From Apostichopus japonicus (lineage: Eukaryota; Echinodermata; Holothuroidea; Aspidochirotida; Stichopodidae): 64,000 bases of DNA. This document shows, in pieces, positions 46,517-57,060 of this stretch. The stretch covers positions 34,196,501-34,260,500 of the forward strand of contig NC_092568.1 of NCBI RefSeq assembly GCF_037975245.1, given 5' to 3'. The notes beneath the pieces are model-generated. The model made no database searches and was not told the origin of the DNA. It was given only the letters and a program-made list of their open reading frames with translations. Each line of letters starts with the position of its first letter. Position 1 is the stretch's first letter. The position numbers and the translations under genes were made by a program.

Positions 46517-46814
46517 ACATGGAAGTAGCGAACCGAAGTCCGTAGAACCGGATTTGAGCGAAACAATTACTTCCGGGTCAAGTAGCTGTGCTCGAAAATT
46601 TGCTAGTAACGGTCATATATTGAGGTCAGACTTCCAACTGCTCAGCCTGTGCAGTTCGCTAAGTTAGGTGATCACTCAGTGTACGCTATATCAACTATTA
46701 TTACACAGTTATGGACTTATGGGTCGAAATTGGTCAAGTGTGACGTCATTTTATACGTCATCTATATACTGTGTTAGAAAAGAGAGCGTGGAGACAGGGA
46801 CCTATCTAAACAAG
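46517..46814 (-). promoter_or_regulatory. Putative promoter of the minus-strand gene, abutted by a gypsy LTR
   Basis: On the minus strand an ETS-type ACCCGGAAGT lies at 46578-46569, about 55 bp above the ATG at 46516, with several CpGs and no obvious TATA box. The gypsy 5' LTR begins at 46815, so nothing native beyond ~300 bp remains adjacent. Confidence 0.4.
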
Positions 46815-47759
46815 TGTAACAGTGGTAACCCTTACCGATGGACTTGGTAAAGGCGACGAGCGCCACCTATTTTACGTTACTACTTTTTGAGAATCATTTG
46901 CTACTACTACAACTTTTCGTGAATGGTCGTATCATCCTTTTTACAGAGCCATTCTTTTACATGACAAGATTATATTATATTCAGGGTAAGCTTTAATTCA
47001 TGATTGTTTGATAGGATTTAATTGCAGAGTGATGAAGAGTGTATTTGATTTCGAAATTGCTGTCAATTAAGTAACCTAAGTAACTTGCCTGTCACCGTAG
47101 ATCGCCATTCACCACCGTGCTATCCTAACGCACGTGTGTTGTGGGGCCTTGGCCTTGACATTATAAGATCTTTGTCACAATGTGCGCTACCTCATGTTAT
47201 TGCTAAGTTGTATACTATTATGCTTATACTTATTATCCTTTTCGTCGTTATCATAATCAGTGATGGATGATCAAACTTATAACTATTAACCATGATTCCT
47301 GGAGATTGGTGAAGGTGTTAATTAGTATTAAATGGTATTATCAGACCTGAGAGTTCTATAATCTCCTTAGCAACCCAATTGTTTAAATGAAGTTGGTCAC
47401 ATGACATGTCACCTGATTTGTTATTCTTTTTATTTCCTTAAGTGATTTGTTTAAATTCTTTTTGTTGTAGTAATTGAGATTGTTGGATTCATTTAGTGCT
47501 TTGCTATGACCAACATCTGAGAAAATAATGAAACAATATTCAATTAAGTAAGAACAATACTCAATGTTTATGACTCCTCGTCACTCATGTATTGGTTCTC
47601 AGTGCACAATTAATTTACATTAATTATCCATGATAAGTAATTACCTTAATCTTGTATTTATGATCCTTTTGTTTTGTCTTTGCAGGGTTTTTTCATTTCT
47701 TATTGTTGTTGAATAAATACCATACAGTAGCAACATGAACCTGTGTTTCGGTCATTACA
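46815..47759 (+). repeat. Gypsy 5' LTR
   Basis: Starts TGTAACAGTGG and ends GTCATTACA. Near the 3' end AATAAATACC (47711-47720) is a likely polyadenylation signal. A 61-codon frame at 47085-47270 is repeated unchanged in the 3' LTR and is not regarded as a gene. Confidence 0.95.
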
Positions 47760-47762
47760 AAT

Positions 47763-47780
47763 TGGCGTAGTCGGCAGGAT
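47763..47780 (+). other. Primer binding site
   Basis: TGGCGTAGTCGGCAGGAT begins three bases after the 5' LTR. The leading TGG pairs with a tRNA 3' CCA. I cannot assign the tRNA. Confidence 0.75.
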
Positions 47781-47828
47781 AATGGAAACCCCTGAATATT
47801 AGAGACCAAAACCCCTGAATATAATACA

Positions 47829-48890
47829 ATGTCCGAAGTGGAAGAGATGCGGCTTGAGCTGAAGTCCTTGCGGGATGCACTGGAAAGGGAGAAGCTGGTT
47901 TCGATGAAGGCTAAAGCTGACATTGAGGCACTCCAGAAGTTATCTGTTGGGTCTGAAGCTGACTCAGATAAGGAAGGTGATGAAGATGTCCATAGTACCA
48001 GTGAGGGTGAGAAGCAGCCGTCTGTGGTATACCTCTCACAGGGTCAACGAATTGATCGATTTTGTGACCGACCTACAAAGCCAGGAGATCCGTCTGTACA
48101 GGAATGGATCAGAGACATAAGGAGTCAACTGGAGGTCCGACGACTAGGACCTAAGGACCAAGCCAGTCTTATTCTCAACCATCTAGGGGGGAAGGCAAGG
48201 AAGGAGATAGCAGGAAGAGGGGAAGAAGTTCAGAGGGACCCCAGTAAGATTTTTGCTATTTTGAGTAAAGTCTTTGGTGACGGTGACACTCTCTCACAAC
48301 TACAACAACGTTTCTTCTCTTATAGACAGAGGGATGGTGAAGATCTTGTAGCTTGCTCCTTAGAACTGGTTGATCTCTTTGACCGTATTTGTCAATTAGA
48401 CTCATCCTTTCAATCATGCAGGGAGAAAAGTTTAAGGGGAAGACTGGCAGAGGCGGCGAAAGATGAGGGGGTACGGAGAGAGTTACGAAGGCTGAACTTG
48501 GAGAATCCAAACATGACGTTCTTCGATGCACGAGACCAAGTGATGGAGTGGATTGGGGTACCAAAGAGCCTGACACAAGGAAAATTCACTGTTCATAAAC
48601 TTGAGGCAGACAGTGAGTACCATCACCTTATTAAACAACAGGGCGACCAGATAAAGGCACAACAACAACAGATTGATGACCTAATTCAAGCTCTGAAGAC
48701 TAATGCTGAGAAGTCCTCAAGGCCCAATTACACTCATGGAGGAAAACCATCTGGTACTAGACGATGCTACCAGTGTGACTCTAAGTTTCATTTCAAGCGA
48801 GATTGTCCTGACAATCCTATGAATAGGCAACCACAGAGTGGGGCAGGCACAGAATCAGTCTCTCCAACCACCAAGGAGCCTTTAAACTAG
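47829..48890 (+). CDS. gag: Gypsy gag polyprotein with CCHC zinc knuckle
   Basis: 353 residues from the ATG at 47829 (MSEVEEMRLELKSLRDALER). The order is an N-terminal Leu/Glu/Lys-rich coiled coil (residues 1-40), an acidic Ser-rich stretch, then the capsid-like region (IDRFCDRPTKPGDPSVQEWI, GKARKEIAGRG, LQQRFFSYRQRDGEDL) typical of PNMA/Arc-like gypsy gag. A Gln/Lys coil follows, then the zinc knuckle CYQCDSKFHFKRDC (C-X2-C-X4-H-X4-C) near residues 313-326. Gag forms the intracellular particle and binds the element RNA. It ends CCT TTA AAC TAG, on a frameshift heptamer. Confidence 0.92.
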   Translation: MSEVEEMRLELKSLRDALEREKLVSMKAKADIEALQKLSVGSEADSDKEGDEDVHSTSEGEKQPSVVYLSQGQRIDRFCDRPTKPGDPSVQEWIRDIRSQLEVRRLGPKDQASLILNHLGGKARKEIAGRGEEVQRDPSKIFAILSKVFGDGDTLSQLQQRFFSYRQRDGEDLVACSLELVDLFDRICQLDSSFQSCREKSLRGRLAEAAKDEGVRRELRRLNLENPNMTFFDARDQVMEWIGVPKSLTQGKFTVHKLEADSEYHHLIKQQGDQIKAQQQQIDDLIQALKTNAEKSSRPNYTHGGKPSGTRRCYQCDSKFHFKRDCPDNPMNRQPQSGAGTESVSPTTKEPLN

Positions 48891-48924
48891 GGAAGCCTGT
48901 CGTTGGCAACCAGGAATCGACAGG
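48881..48924 (+). promoter_or_regulatory. -1 ribosomal frameshift signal at the gag stop
   Basis: The heptamer TTTAAAC (48881-48887) is read T TTA AAC in the gag frame and abuts the TAG stop. After an 8-nt spacer, CCTGTCG (48896-48902) pairs perfectly with CGACAGG (48918-48924) around a 15-nt loop. Pol lies in the -1 frame and is open from the heptamer onward. This matches the known X XXY YYZ plus downstream-stem design. Confidence 0.85.
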
Positions 48925-48931
48925 TGTAGTT

Positions 48932-51475
48932 TTGAATAACCCTGGTCATGACACTCTTGTAACCAAAGCAGTAGGAGAATGCCCGAAGATTACAGTTCAG
49001 TCTGGATCACTGAGTATCAGGTGCCTTCTTGATACAGGTGCTGAGGTTTCTACGATCACTGAGTCGTTTTTTCTAGAGCACATTACCCAGAGTGGCGAGC
49101 TGGTAGATGTAAGTGCTTTTCTGAAGATATCTGGTGCTACTGGTGTAAATGTCCCATACATTGGATATGTGGAGTTACCCATTACTGTATTGGGTTATGT
49201 GTTTCCAGGCATGGGTTTCTTGGTAGTCAAAGACTCTTGTGACCCCCAGTTTGTAGAAAAGAAGAGGATGGTGCCTGGTGTTCTGGGATGTAATATTTTC
49301 AGAGCAATGCAGAGGTTGCTGGAGAACAAATGGGGAAGTGATTTTCAAGATAAACTTGTTCTGGAATCTGGCACCATAGAAGACCAGAGGTTGGCTCATG
49401 TTATTGCTGCCTTTCAGGAAAAGGAGGAAGATTTGAATAACCAAGGTGTGGATCATAGTATTGCTCGTGTATGTGCTGAAAAATTGGTACTGGTGGCTGC
49501 AAACACCATTACGTCCATACAGGTATCAGTCCAACCCTCGACTGATTCAAAACCATATGTTGCCATGATTGCACAGTTGAATGCTGAGGACAGGACACAC
49601 CTACCCACTGGCTTGCAGGTTGCACCAACACTTGTTTCCATTGATCGAAGTGGTGTTGCTCCGTTGCAGGTAGCTAATTTTTCGAATCATGACATTTATC
49701 TCCAACCAAGGGCTCCTGTTGGGATTGCTGAAGGTGCATCATTAGGGTCGATGGTCCAGGTGAAACAAGTTGATGTCAATGAAATACAAGTGCAGACAGT
49801 TGATGCGAATGAACTCCAGACTGTATCAGAACCACCTGAACAAGTATCAACAAGGGCTATTCCACTGGAATCCAAGATGACTATTGGTGACAAGTTAAAT
49901 GTATCTCAAAGGGAGGAGCTAAGAGCTCTGCTCCATAGGTATGATGATGTTTTCAGCCAGCACGAGGACGACCTTGGCTTCTGCGATAAGGTGGAACACC
50001 GCATTATCCTACTGGACGATAAACCAGTTAGGGTACCACATAGGAGAATTCCACCTCACAGATGGAAGGAAGTTCGTGACCACCTGCAACAACTTTTGTC
50101 TCGACAGATTATCAGAGAATCGTCTAGCCCATATGCGTCACCAGTGGTGCTAGTTCGAAAGAAGGATAACAGCCTGAGAATGTGTGTAGACTACAGAGCT
50201 CTCAACGCAAAGACACACCGTGATGCCTACCCCATTCCCAGAATTGAAGAAGCCTTAGATGCACTTAAAGGAGCTAACTACTTCTGTAGTCTTGATTTAG
50301 CTCACGGTTACCACCAGGTCCCGGTTTCTGAGAGTGATATAGAAAAGACCGCTTTCCGAGTTGGTACAGGAGGTCTCTACGAGTTCACACGAATGCCGTT
50401 TGGACTAACAAACGCCCCAGCGACATTCATGCGATTGATGGATAAAGTGTTTGGTGATGAGAACTTCCAAACAGTCCTTATCTATTTGGACGATATTTTA
50501 GTATTTGGGCGAACGTTCCAGGAAACACAACAACGTTTAGAGATGGTTCTGAGTAGGCTGCGATCATACAATTTGAAAGTCAAGCCAGAGAAGTGTTACT
50601 TGTATGAGGAACGATTGAGATACCTTGGCCATATTGTTAGCAAGGATGGTATTCTCCCTGATCCTGAGAAAACGAGAGCCATTCAGAATTGGCAAAGACC
50701 TGAAACTGAAAGAGAGTTGCGGAGCTTTATGGGGCTCGCAAGTTATTACCGACGTTTTGTTGCAAACTTTGCCAAGATAGCAGCACCACTCCATGCTCTG
50801 ACAGGTGGCCAGAGATGTAAAGCAAAACGTCCTCACAACCCAACCAGATCAGTTGCAGACAGATGGGAGGCAAAACATGAGGAAGCTTTCCTTGAGCTGA
50901 AATCAAAGCTTACCACAGCACCGGTATTGGGCTACCCTGACTTTCAGCGCCCATACATTCTTGAAGTAGACGCAAGCTTACTTGGTTTCGGAGCAGTACT
51001 CTCCCAACAACAGGAGACTGGACGAGTTGTTATAGCTTATGCAAGCCGAGGACTGAAGCTCGATGAGAAGCAGATGAGTAACTACAGTAGTATGAAGCTT
51101 GAACTGATGGCGCTTCACTGGGCCATCACAGTGAAGTTCAGAGATTTACTGCTGGGGGCAGAATTTGTCGTATACACTGACAATAACCCATTGAGCTATT
51201 TAAAGACATCTGCCAAGTTGGGGGCAGTGGAAACACGCTGGGCAGCTGAGTTGTCCCAGTTCCATTTTGACATTGCATACCGATCAGGGAAGTCCAATGT
51301 GAATGCTGACTCATTGAGCAGAAAGGAATTCCATGGCGAAGAACCCGTCTCTGCTCGATTTGGGGAAATTGTTGCTGTTGCTGGTGACCTTCACACAATG
51401 TCCACTTCGGGCATAACTCTTCCAAATGAGGTGAAAGAAAGGATACAGGAACGTACCCAGGAGGTGTGGCAGTAA
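48932..51475 (+). CDS. pol: Gypsy pol: protease, reverse transcriptase, RNase H
   Basis: The frame is open from the slippery site at 48881; the first ATG is at 48932, giving 847 residues. Aspartic protease DTGA at residues 34-37 (CLLDTGAEVSTI). Reverse transcriptase: RMCVDYRALN, FCSLDLAHGYHQV near 452, FGLTNAPATFMRLM, catalytic YLDD near 516. Tether, then RNase H with LEVDASLLGFGAVLSQ near 677 and YTDNNPLSYL near 747, ending in the DALSR-like NADSLSRK. It converts element RNA to cDNA inside the particle. It is probably made only as a Gag-Pol fusion, since frameshifting is available and no separate start is evident. It ends CAG TAA at 51473-51475, before integrase. Confidence 0.93.
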   Translation: MNNPGHDTLVTKAVGECPKITVQSGSLSIRCLLDTGAEVSTITESFFLEHITQSGELVDVSAFLKISGATGVNVPYIGYVELPITVLGYVFPGMGFLVVKDSCDPQFVEKKRMVPGVLGCNIFRAMQRLLENKWGSDFQDKLVLESGTIEDQRLAHVIAAFQEKEEDLNNQGVDHSIARVCAEKLVLVAANTITSIQVSVQPSTDSKPYVAMIAQLNAEDRTHLPTGLQVAPTLVSIDRSGVAPLQVANFSNHDIYLQPRAPVGIAEGASLGSMVQVKQVDVNEIQVQTVDANELQTVSEPPEQVSTRAIPLESKMTIGDKLNVSQREELRALLHRYDDVFSQHEDDLGFCDKVEHRIILLDDKPVRVPHRRIPPHRWKEVRDHLQQLLSRQIIRESSSPYASPVVLVRKKDNSLRMCVDYRALNAKTHRDAYPIPRIEEALDALKGANYFCSLDLAHGYHQVPVSESDIEKTAFRVGTGGLYEFTRMPFGLTNAPATFMRLMDKVFGDENFQTVLIYLDDILVFGRTFQETQQRLEMVLSRLRSYNLKVKPEKCYLYEERLRYLGHIVSKDGILPDPEKTRAIQNWQRPETERELRSFMGLASYYRRFVANFAKIAAPLHALTGGQRCKAKRPHNPTRSVADRWEAKHEEAFLELKSKLTTAPVLGYPDFQRPYILEVDASLLGFGAVLSQQQETGRVVIAYASRGLKLDEKQMSNYSSMKLELMALHWAITVKFRDLLLGAEFVVYTDNNPLSYLKTSAKLGAVETRWAAELSQFHFDIAYRSGKSNVNADSLSRKEFHGEEPVSARFGEIVAVAGDLHTMSTSGITLPNEVKERIQERTQEVWQ

Positions 51476-51532
51476 GAATTACATAGTCTGCCAGAGAGAG
51501 TTCAACCATCGTCCACCTTTCCTCTACCCTCC

Positions 51533-53212
51533 ATGTCCACTGAAGGGATAGCTGGACTGCAGTCTACTGATCCAGTTGTAAGTAGATTACGACATTACTG
51601 GGATCTGAAACAGAAACCAACTATCTGTAAACTAATGAAGGAATCCAGAGACGCACGAAAATTGCTTCGAGAATGGGAGCGTATATCAGAGAAAGATGGT
51701 ATACTGTACCGTACAATCACTTTAAAGGGACAGAGGGTACAGCAGATTTGCCTACCATTGCAACTAAAAGATACCGTCCTCAACTGTGTTCACGACCAGA
51801 CTGGTCACCAGGGATCAGAGAAAACGTTTAAATTGGCAAGGTTAAGATGTCATTGGATTGGCATGGCTAATGACATTGTGGAGTACTGCAGGAGATGTCC
51901 GAGGTGTACACTTGCCAAAAGTGGACCAAAGATCAAGACATCCATGGGTTCAGTGGTTGCCAAAAGGCCACTGGAAATTGTAGCAATTGACTTTACAATG
52001 CTAGAGCCCAGTTGTGGAGGTGTAGAAAATGTGCTAGTCCTTACAGATGTGTTTACAAAATTTACGCAGGCTGTTCCTACAAGAGATCAGAAAGCATCAA
52101 CAGTAGCTCAGGTTCTATTCAGAGAGTGGTTCATCAAGTTTGGTATCCCAGAGAGAATCCACAGCGACCAAGGTCGGAACTTCGAGAGCCGATTAGTCCA
52201 GGAGTTGTGTAATTTGTACAACATCAAGAAAACACACACCACCCCCTACCACCCGGAGGGCAATGCACAATGCGAACGTTTTAACAGGACAATGCATGAC
52301 CGCTTGAGGACATTGTCTATGGATAAGAAGAGAAAATGGCATAAGTATCTTCCTGAATTGGTGTATGCATATAATATAACACCACATACCACCACTGGAT
52401 ACTCCCCTCATTATCTATTTTTTGGAAGAGAACCAACATTACCCATTGATCATTTGTTGGGTATTGAGAGTGACGAGACGTGGATGGCAGATCACCATCA
52501 GAGGCTAAGGACAGCTCTTGATATTGCTGCATCCAATATTGAGAAGGAAGCACAACGACGTCAGGAAAAACATGGCCAGCCAGCTCCCAATACTAGTTTA
52601 CCAATTGGCGCCAGAGTATATACCAGGAACAGGAAAGTAAAGGGTAGAAACAAGATACAAGATTTCTGGGACGATATCCCACATAAAGTTATTTACCGTC
52701 CCTATCCTGATGGTAACGTGTATGTCATTGAACCCCTTGACGGAAATGGCACAACAAAGACATTGCACCGAAGAGACATACTTGATTCAAAGGAATTGGT
52801 TCAAACTTTGGAACCTGCAGGGCCAAGTGAGGAAGTACCTGCTGTTGAAGCCCTAAGCCAGAATGTCAACCCCGACGCCCAACAGCCTTGCAGCCGTAAC
52901 GATAGCAATAAGTCAATTGAAATTGCTACAGCGCCTATGCCCGATGCTGATGAAGCTAACACTACAGCAGACGTAGACCATGAAGTTCCCAGTGACTCTG
53001 TTGATATGAACTCATACGTAAACGAAAAGGATTTAGGGAACAACACCTTGAGGCGTTCATCCCGAAGTAATGCTGGTGTGCACTCGAACCCTAGTAAACT
53101 TCCCAGGTCTGCAATTCAGCAAGAGGTTCGAACTAGTTTTGTTGACCCAACTGTTTTAGCTAATATATCTCAAACTCAGCTCCTGTTGGCACAGATGCTT
53201 GCCAAGTGTTAG
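51533..53212 (+). CDS. Gypsy integrase
   Basis: 559 residues from ATG 51533, in the same frame as the upstream pol and separated from it by a single TAA. Zinc-binding H-H-C-C: HDQTGHQG ... CRRCPRC. Catalytic core: D in AIDFTM (near 151), D in HSDQGRNF (near 210), E in NAQCERFNR (near 247), with exactly 35 residues between the second D and E. A GPY/F-type C-terminal module follows (GARVYTRNRKVKGRNKIQDF, YRPYPDGNVYVIEPLDG), then an acidic low-complexity tail with no chromodomain. Integrase inserts the cDNA, leaving the short CAAG duplication. How it is translated past the TAA is unclear. Confidence 0.9.
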   Translation: MSTEGIAGLQSTDPVVSRLRHYWDLKQKPTICKLMKESRDARKLLREWERISEKDGILYRTITLKGQRVQQICLPLQLKDTVLNCVHDQTGHQGSEKTFKLARLRCHWIGMANDIVEYCRRCPRCTLAKSGPKIKTSMGSVVAKRPLEIVAIDFTMLEPSCGGVENVLVLTDVFTKFTQAVPTRDQKASTVAQVLFREWFIKFGIPERIHSDQGRNFESRLVQELCNLYNIKKTHTTPYHPEGNAQCERFNRTMHDRLRTLSMDKKRKWHKYLPELVYAYNITPHTTTGYSPHYLFFGREPTLPIDHLLGIESDETWMADHHQRLRTALDIAASNIEKEAQRRQEKHGQPAPNTSLPIGARVYTRNRKVKGRNKIQDFWDDIPHKVIYRPYPDGNVYVIEPLDGNGTTKTLHRRDILDSKELVQTLEPAGPSEEVPAVEALSQNVNPDAQQPCSRNDSNKSIEIATAPMPDADEANTTADVDHEVPSDSVDMNSYVNEKDLGNNTLRRSSRSNAGVHSNPSKLPRSAIQQEVRTSFVDPTVLANISQTQLLLAQMLAKC

Positions 53213-53815
53213 TGTTGATTCCTACAGTTATATGCTTTTGTGTGTTCGTTAGATTTAGGTTGGTTTGGAAAGAATTCTTTTCAATTTAATTTTATTGTAT
53301 ATATGTTGTTGTCACCACTCAAGCACTGTGTAGATGTTTTGGCAAATGTATATGTATTCAACCTTCCAGGTATTAAATGCCTATTTAGCAGAGCTTCATC
53401 TATCACATTCCTGCATGCAGCATTGTGCAAAATGGTTCATTCGGATTATGTATTATTGCTGGGATCTATTTCAAGATTTGCATGTAACTGTATTATCTCG
53501 ATCAGTGGTATTCAGTCTATCTTGTCATTTTGTAACATTTGCTCATTGGTACTCAGTTTAAGAAAGGGTTAGCAATTGCAATTATGTATTTTGTCTTGAA
53601 ATACTTGGTTAGAGTACATGAGAGTGTTGAAATGTAGAATGATATGTTACAACCAATCTTATGGTTTTAAGTCACACCGACTACCATATGTATTGGACTT
53701 ACTTGACAGCTTACTGAAGCAGGTTAGAAAGGCTTGCTTGTTTTTTTTTGTAAATATGTTGAAGTTTTATTTTTCTGTCTTGTTCTTCTGATTAATGTCA
53801 GGGACGACATTGTTT
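53213..53815 (+). other. Gypsy 3' untranslated region, no env
   Basis: About 600 bp between integrase and PPT. A 110-codon frame (53240-53572) has no transmembrane or envelope hallmarks I can support and is treated as non-coding. Confidence 0.6.
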
Positions 53816-53829
53816 AAAGGAAGGGGAGG
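53816..53829 (+). other. Polypurine tract
   Basis: AAAGGAAGGGGAGG directly abuts the TGTAAC start of the 3' LTR and is the expected plus-strand primer. Confidence 0.92.
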
Positions 53830-54774
53830 TGTAACAGTGGTAACCCTTACCGATGGACTTGGTAAAGGCGACGAGCGCCACCTATTTTACGTTACTACTT
53901 TTTGAGAATCATTTGCTACTACTACAACTTTTCGTGAATGGTCGTATCTTCCTTTTTACAGAGCCATTCTTTTACATGACAAGATTATATTATATTCAGG
54001 GTAAGCTTTAATTCATGATTGTTTGATAGGATTTAATTGCAGAGTGATGAAGAGTGTATTTGATTTCGAAATTGCTGTCAATTAAGTAACCTAAGTAACT
54101 TGCCTGTCACCGTAGATCGCCATTCACCACCGTGCTATCCTAACGCACGTGTGTTGTGGGGCCTTGGCCTTGACATTATAAGATCTTTGTCACAATGTGC
54201 GCTACCTCATGTTATTGCTAAGTTGTATACTATTATGCTTATACTTATTATCCTTTTCGTCGTTATCATAATCAGTGATGGATGATCAAACTTATAACTA
54301 TTAACCATGATTCCTGGAGATTGGTGAAGGTGTTAATTAGTATTAAATGGTATTATCAGACCTGAGAGTTCTATAATCTCCTTAGCAACCCAATTGTTTA
54401 AATGAAGTTGGTCACATGACATGTCACCTGATTTGTTATTCTTTTTATTTCCTTAAGTGATTTGTTTAAATTCTTTTTGTTGTAGTAATTGAGATTGTTG
54501 GATTCATTTAGTGCTTTGCTATGACCAACATCTGAGAAAATAATGAAACAATATTCAATTAAGTAAGAACAATACTCAATGTTTATGACTCCTCGTCACT
54601 CATGTATTGGTTCTCAGTGCACAATTAATTTACATTAATTATCCATGATAAGTAATTACCTTAATCTTGTATTTATGATCCTTTTGTTTTGTCTTTGCAG
54701 GGTTTTTTCATTTCTTATTGTTGTTGAATAAATACCATACAGTAGCAACATGAACCTGTGTTTCGGTCATTACA
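53830..54774 (+). repeat. Gypsy 3' LTR
   Basis: 945 bp, the same length as the 5' LTR, with one seen substitution (53949). It is followed by CAAG, the target duplication. Confidence 0.95.
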
Positions 54775-56570
54775 CAAGAATAAACGTTGTTTCTTTTCCG
54801 TTTCTCGATAACGCATCCACAAAGAACCATGCTTTCCAAAGAAAAGAACTTGATCATCAAGCAATGTTTTCGTTGTAATATGACAGTACAAGTGAGTGAA
54901 TGCGCGCTGTTGTTTTCTCAACTCCAAAGCCGAAAGATTTACAGCTCTGCCGCCGAAATCACAGTAAAATAGTTGCGGAGGGGGAGGGGAACCCTTTTTT
55001 TTTTAGGAGTGAACAAATTTATACCCTCAACTGCTGAGGGTTGAAGGGAAGATGCACCATGAACGATCAGAGGTTTATTTCATGAAGTTCAGTTCGTTGC
55101 GGAACTGAACCTGGTAGATATGTAAACATTCATTTGTCACACGTATACAGTAGAATTTATGTCAATATTTATTTGCTTTTCGCGCTTTTAAATTGTTTAA
55201 GGCGATGTTAAGTTAAAATTTCTTATAATGAAAGCGAATAAAATAATGAAAGGACTGAATAACATACAGAATATCCATGTGTTAAACCATTAGCTAAGCT
55301 GCATGCATGGGTACCGACAGGCAAATGAGATTGCACCGACTTCAGTCTGGGGTAATCCCATGATATTAGGCCATTCCATTTGGTGACGACTGAATTTCCC
55401 CCTTCCCCATCCCTAATAGCCTAATCCGCGGAGGGAGAACGTTTATTAATTATTTCTGAAACGTACTGTTTTGACAATTTTGAACCACTACTGCTATAGT
55501 AAGGTTCAGGAAAACCATACAGGTGCCTTAATTCAAGTGGTCCTTCTTTATTTATAAAGCACACCACATTTCGCCGGATGCGCACTATATAAGTAGGTTC
55601 GATAATTGAAAAACCTCAATTATTTCGGGCTAACTGACTACCAAATATGCAACCATCCATACATAAAACCACTACATTATATGTAGTTTGTTGTGTTTCA
55701 TATTTATTACCGCTATCACATACGAATATAAGTATAAGTATAAATGCTATATGCTTCCTATATGGCTGTGTACTTTTATGATCTCGTTGACAAAGAAGTG
55801 AAGCTAAATATTTTCAAAGGGATAGGGGCCAATTTCCTTTTCTTGGAATAGTTTCTTCATTTCCCTTCATTAAAATCGTAAATATCGGACAGACTGAGCT
55901 AAAAAAAATGGAAATTCTTGAACATAAATTTTGCTTCGAATGTTGCAAAATATTGCATCAGATAGCATATGAGGACCATTGATTGTAATTTGTTCAAAAT
56001 TTCTCAAAAGGTAGGGAGTCACCACCTTCATGAACCCTCTCCCATTCGGCACTTCGGGCAGACTCATTTATATGCATTCGGTATACGGTACTCTTTGGAA
56101 CCCCTCGTTTTTAAAAACCTGGATGCGGCCCTGTAAAATAATGTAAACACGTACAATCATCAGGGAGTGTGGTTAGCCGTTTCACTTTTTATTTACCATC
56201 TAATAATATCATTTATTAATTTTAGTAGCTACAACTTTGAGTAGAAGCACCTTCAGTTTAGGGTAGTAGCACCACTAATTTACACCGCTGCATGAAGTAG
56301 TACTTAGTGTCGCCTGTCTAATTAAGTGATGGGGGTATCCGACATTCAAGAAATCAGAAGTTAAAATTGATACCTGGTGTTCATTATCACCGATGTGGGT
56401 AGGAGGAAAAGGCATTGGCTGTAAACAATAGAATTCATGAGATTATGTGGGTGAAAACTATTGAACTGTAAATACATATGGATATCGGTAGGCATATTTT
56501 TATAGACCGAACTGATTAAGGAATTACTATCCAACTTATAGGCTAAATAATGTTATTAACACGGTAAATC
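54775..56570. other. Intergenic DNA downstream of gypsy
   Basis: I see no gene. A perfect 9-bp hairpin, GTTCAGTTC/GAACTGAAC with a 6-nt loop, lies at 55087-55110. Confidence 0.5.
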
Positions 56571-57060
56571 GCTAGAATAGCAGGATAACGTTTTCACAAC
56601 GTGTTATATAACATTATTTCGATGTCAACACAACGTTTTAAGAGGTTGCAGAAAATGTTGTAAAGACGTTATGATAACATTTTGAGAATTATTATGATAA
56701 CGTTATAAAATAACAGTATAAAAACATTGAATGTGTAGTTGCTAGAATAGCAGGATAACGTTTTTACAACGTTTTATGCAAAGTTATTTCGTTGTCAGTA
56801 CAACGTTTTTAAAATGTTGCAGAAAATGTTTTAAAGTCGTTATAACTTTTTGGCAAATGTTATGACAACGTTATTAAATAATGTTATGAAAACGTTTAAT
56901 GTTGAGTCGCTACAATAGCAGGTTAACATTTTCACAACGTTTTAAATAACATTATTTCGATGTCAGCACAATGTTTTTCAAATGTTTCAGAAAAGTGGTA
57001 AAGACGTTATAGTAATGTTTTGACAAATGTTATGATAATGTTATACGAAAATTTCATGAC
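56571..57060. repeat. 168-170-bp tandem repeat rich in AACGTT palindromes
   Basis: Three copies begin GCTAGAATAGCAGGATAACG at 56571 and 56741 and GCTACAATAGCAGGTTAAC at 56909. Each copy contains many AACGTT/ATAACGTTAT words, which can pair within and between copies. Confidence 0.85.

Larger units (their letters stand above)
46815..54774 (+). mobile_element. Complete young Ty3/gypsy LTR retrotransposon
   Basis: 7,960 bp with two 945-bp LTRs, PBS, gag, pol (PR-RT-RH, IN) and PPT in gypsy order (integrase last). The flanking duplication is CAAG (46811-46814 and 54775-54778). There is no chromodomain and no env. The only LTR difference I saw is A at 46934 versus T at 53949, so the insertion is recent. 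It is transcribed away from the minus-strand gene. Confidence 0.95.

Noticed and set aside
47085-47270. 61-codon frame present in both gypsy LTRs
   Set aside because: Identity reflects LTR identity, not coding constraint.
53240-53572. 110-codon frame after integrase as a possible env
   Set aside because: No signal peptide plus transmembrane plus cleavage pattern that I can support; treated as 3' UTR.
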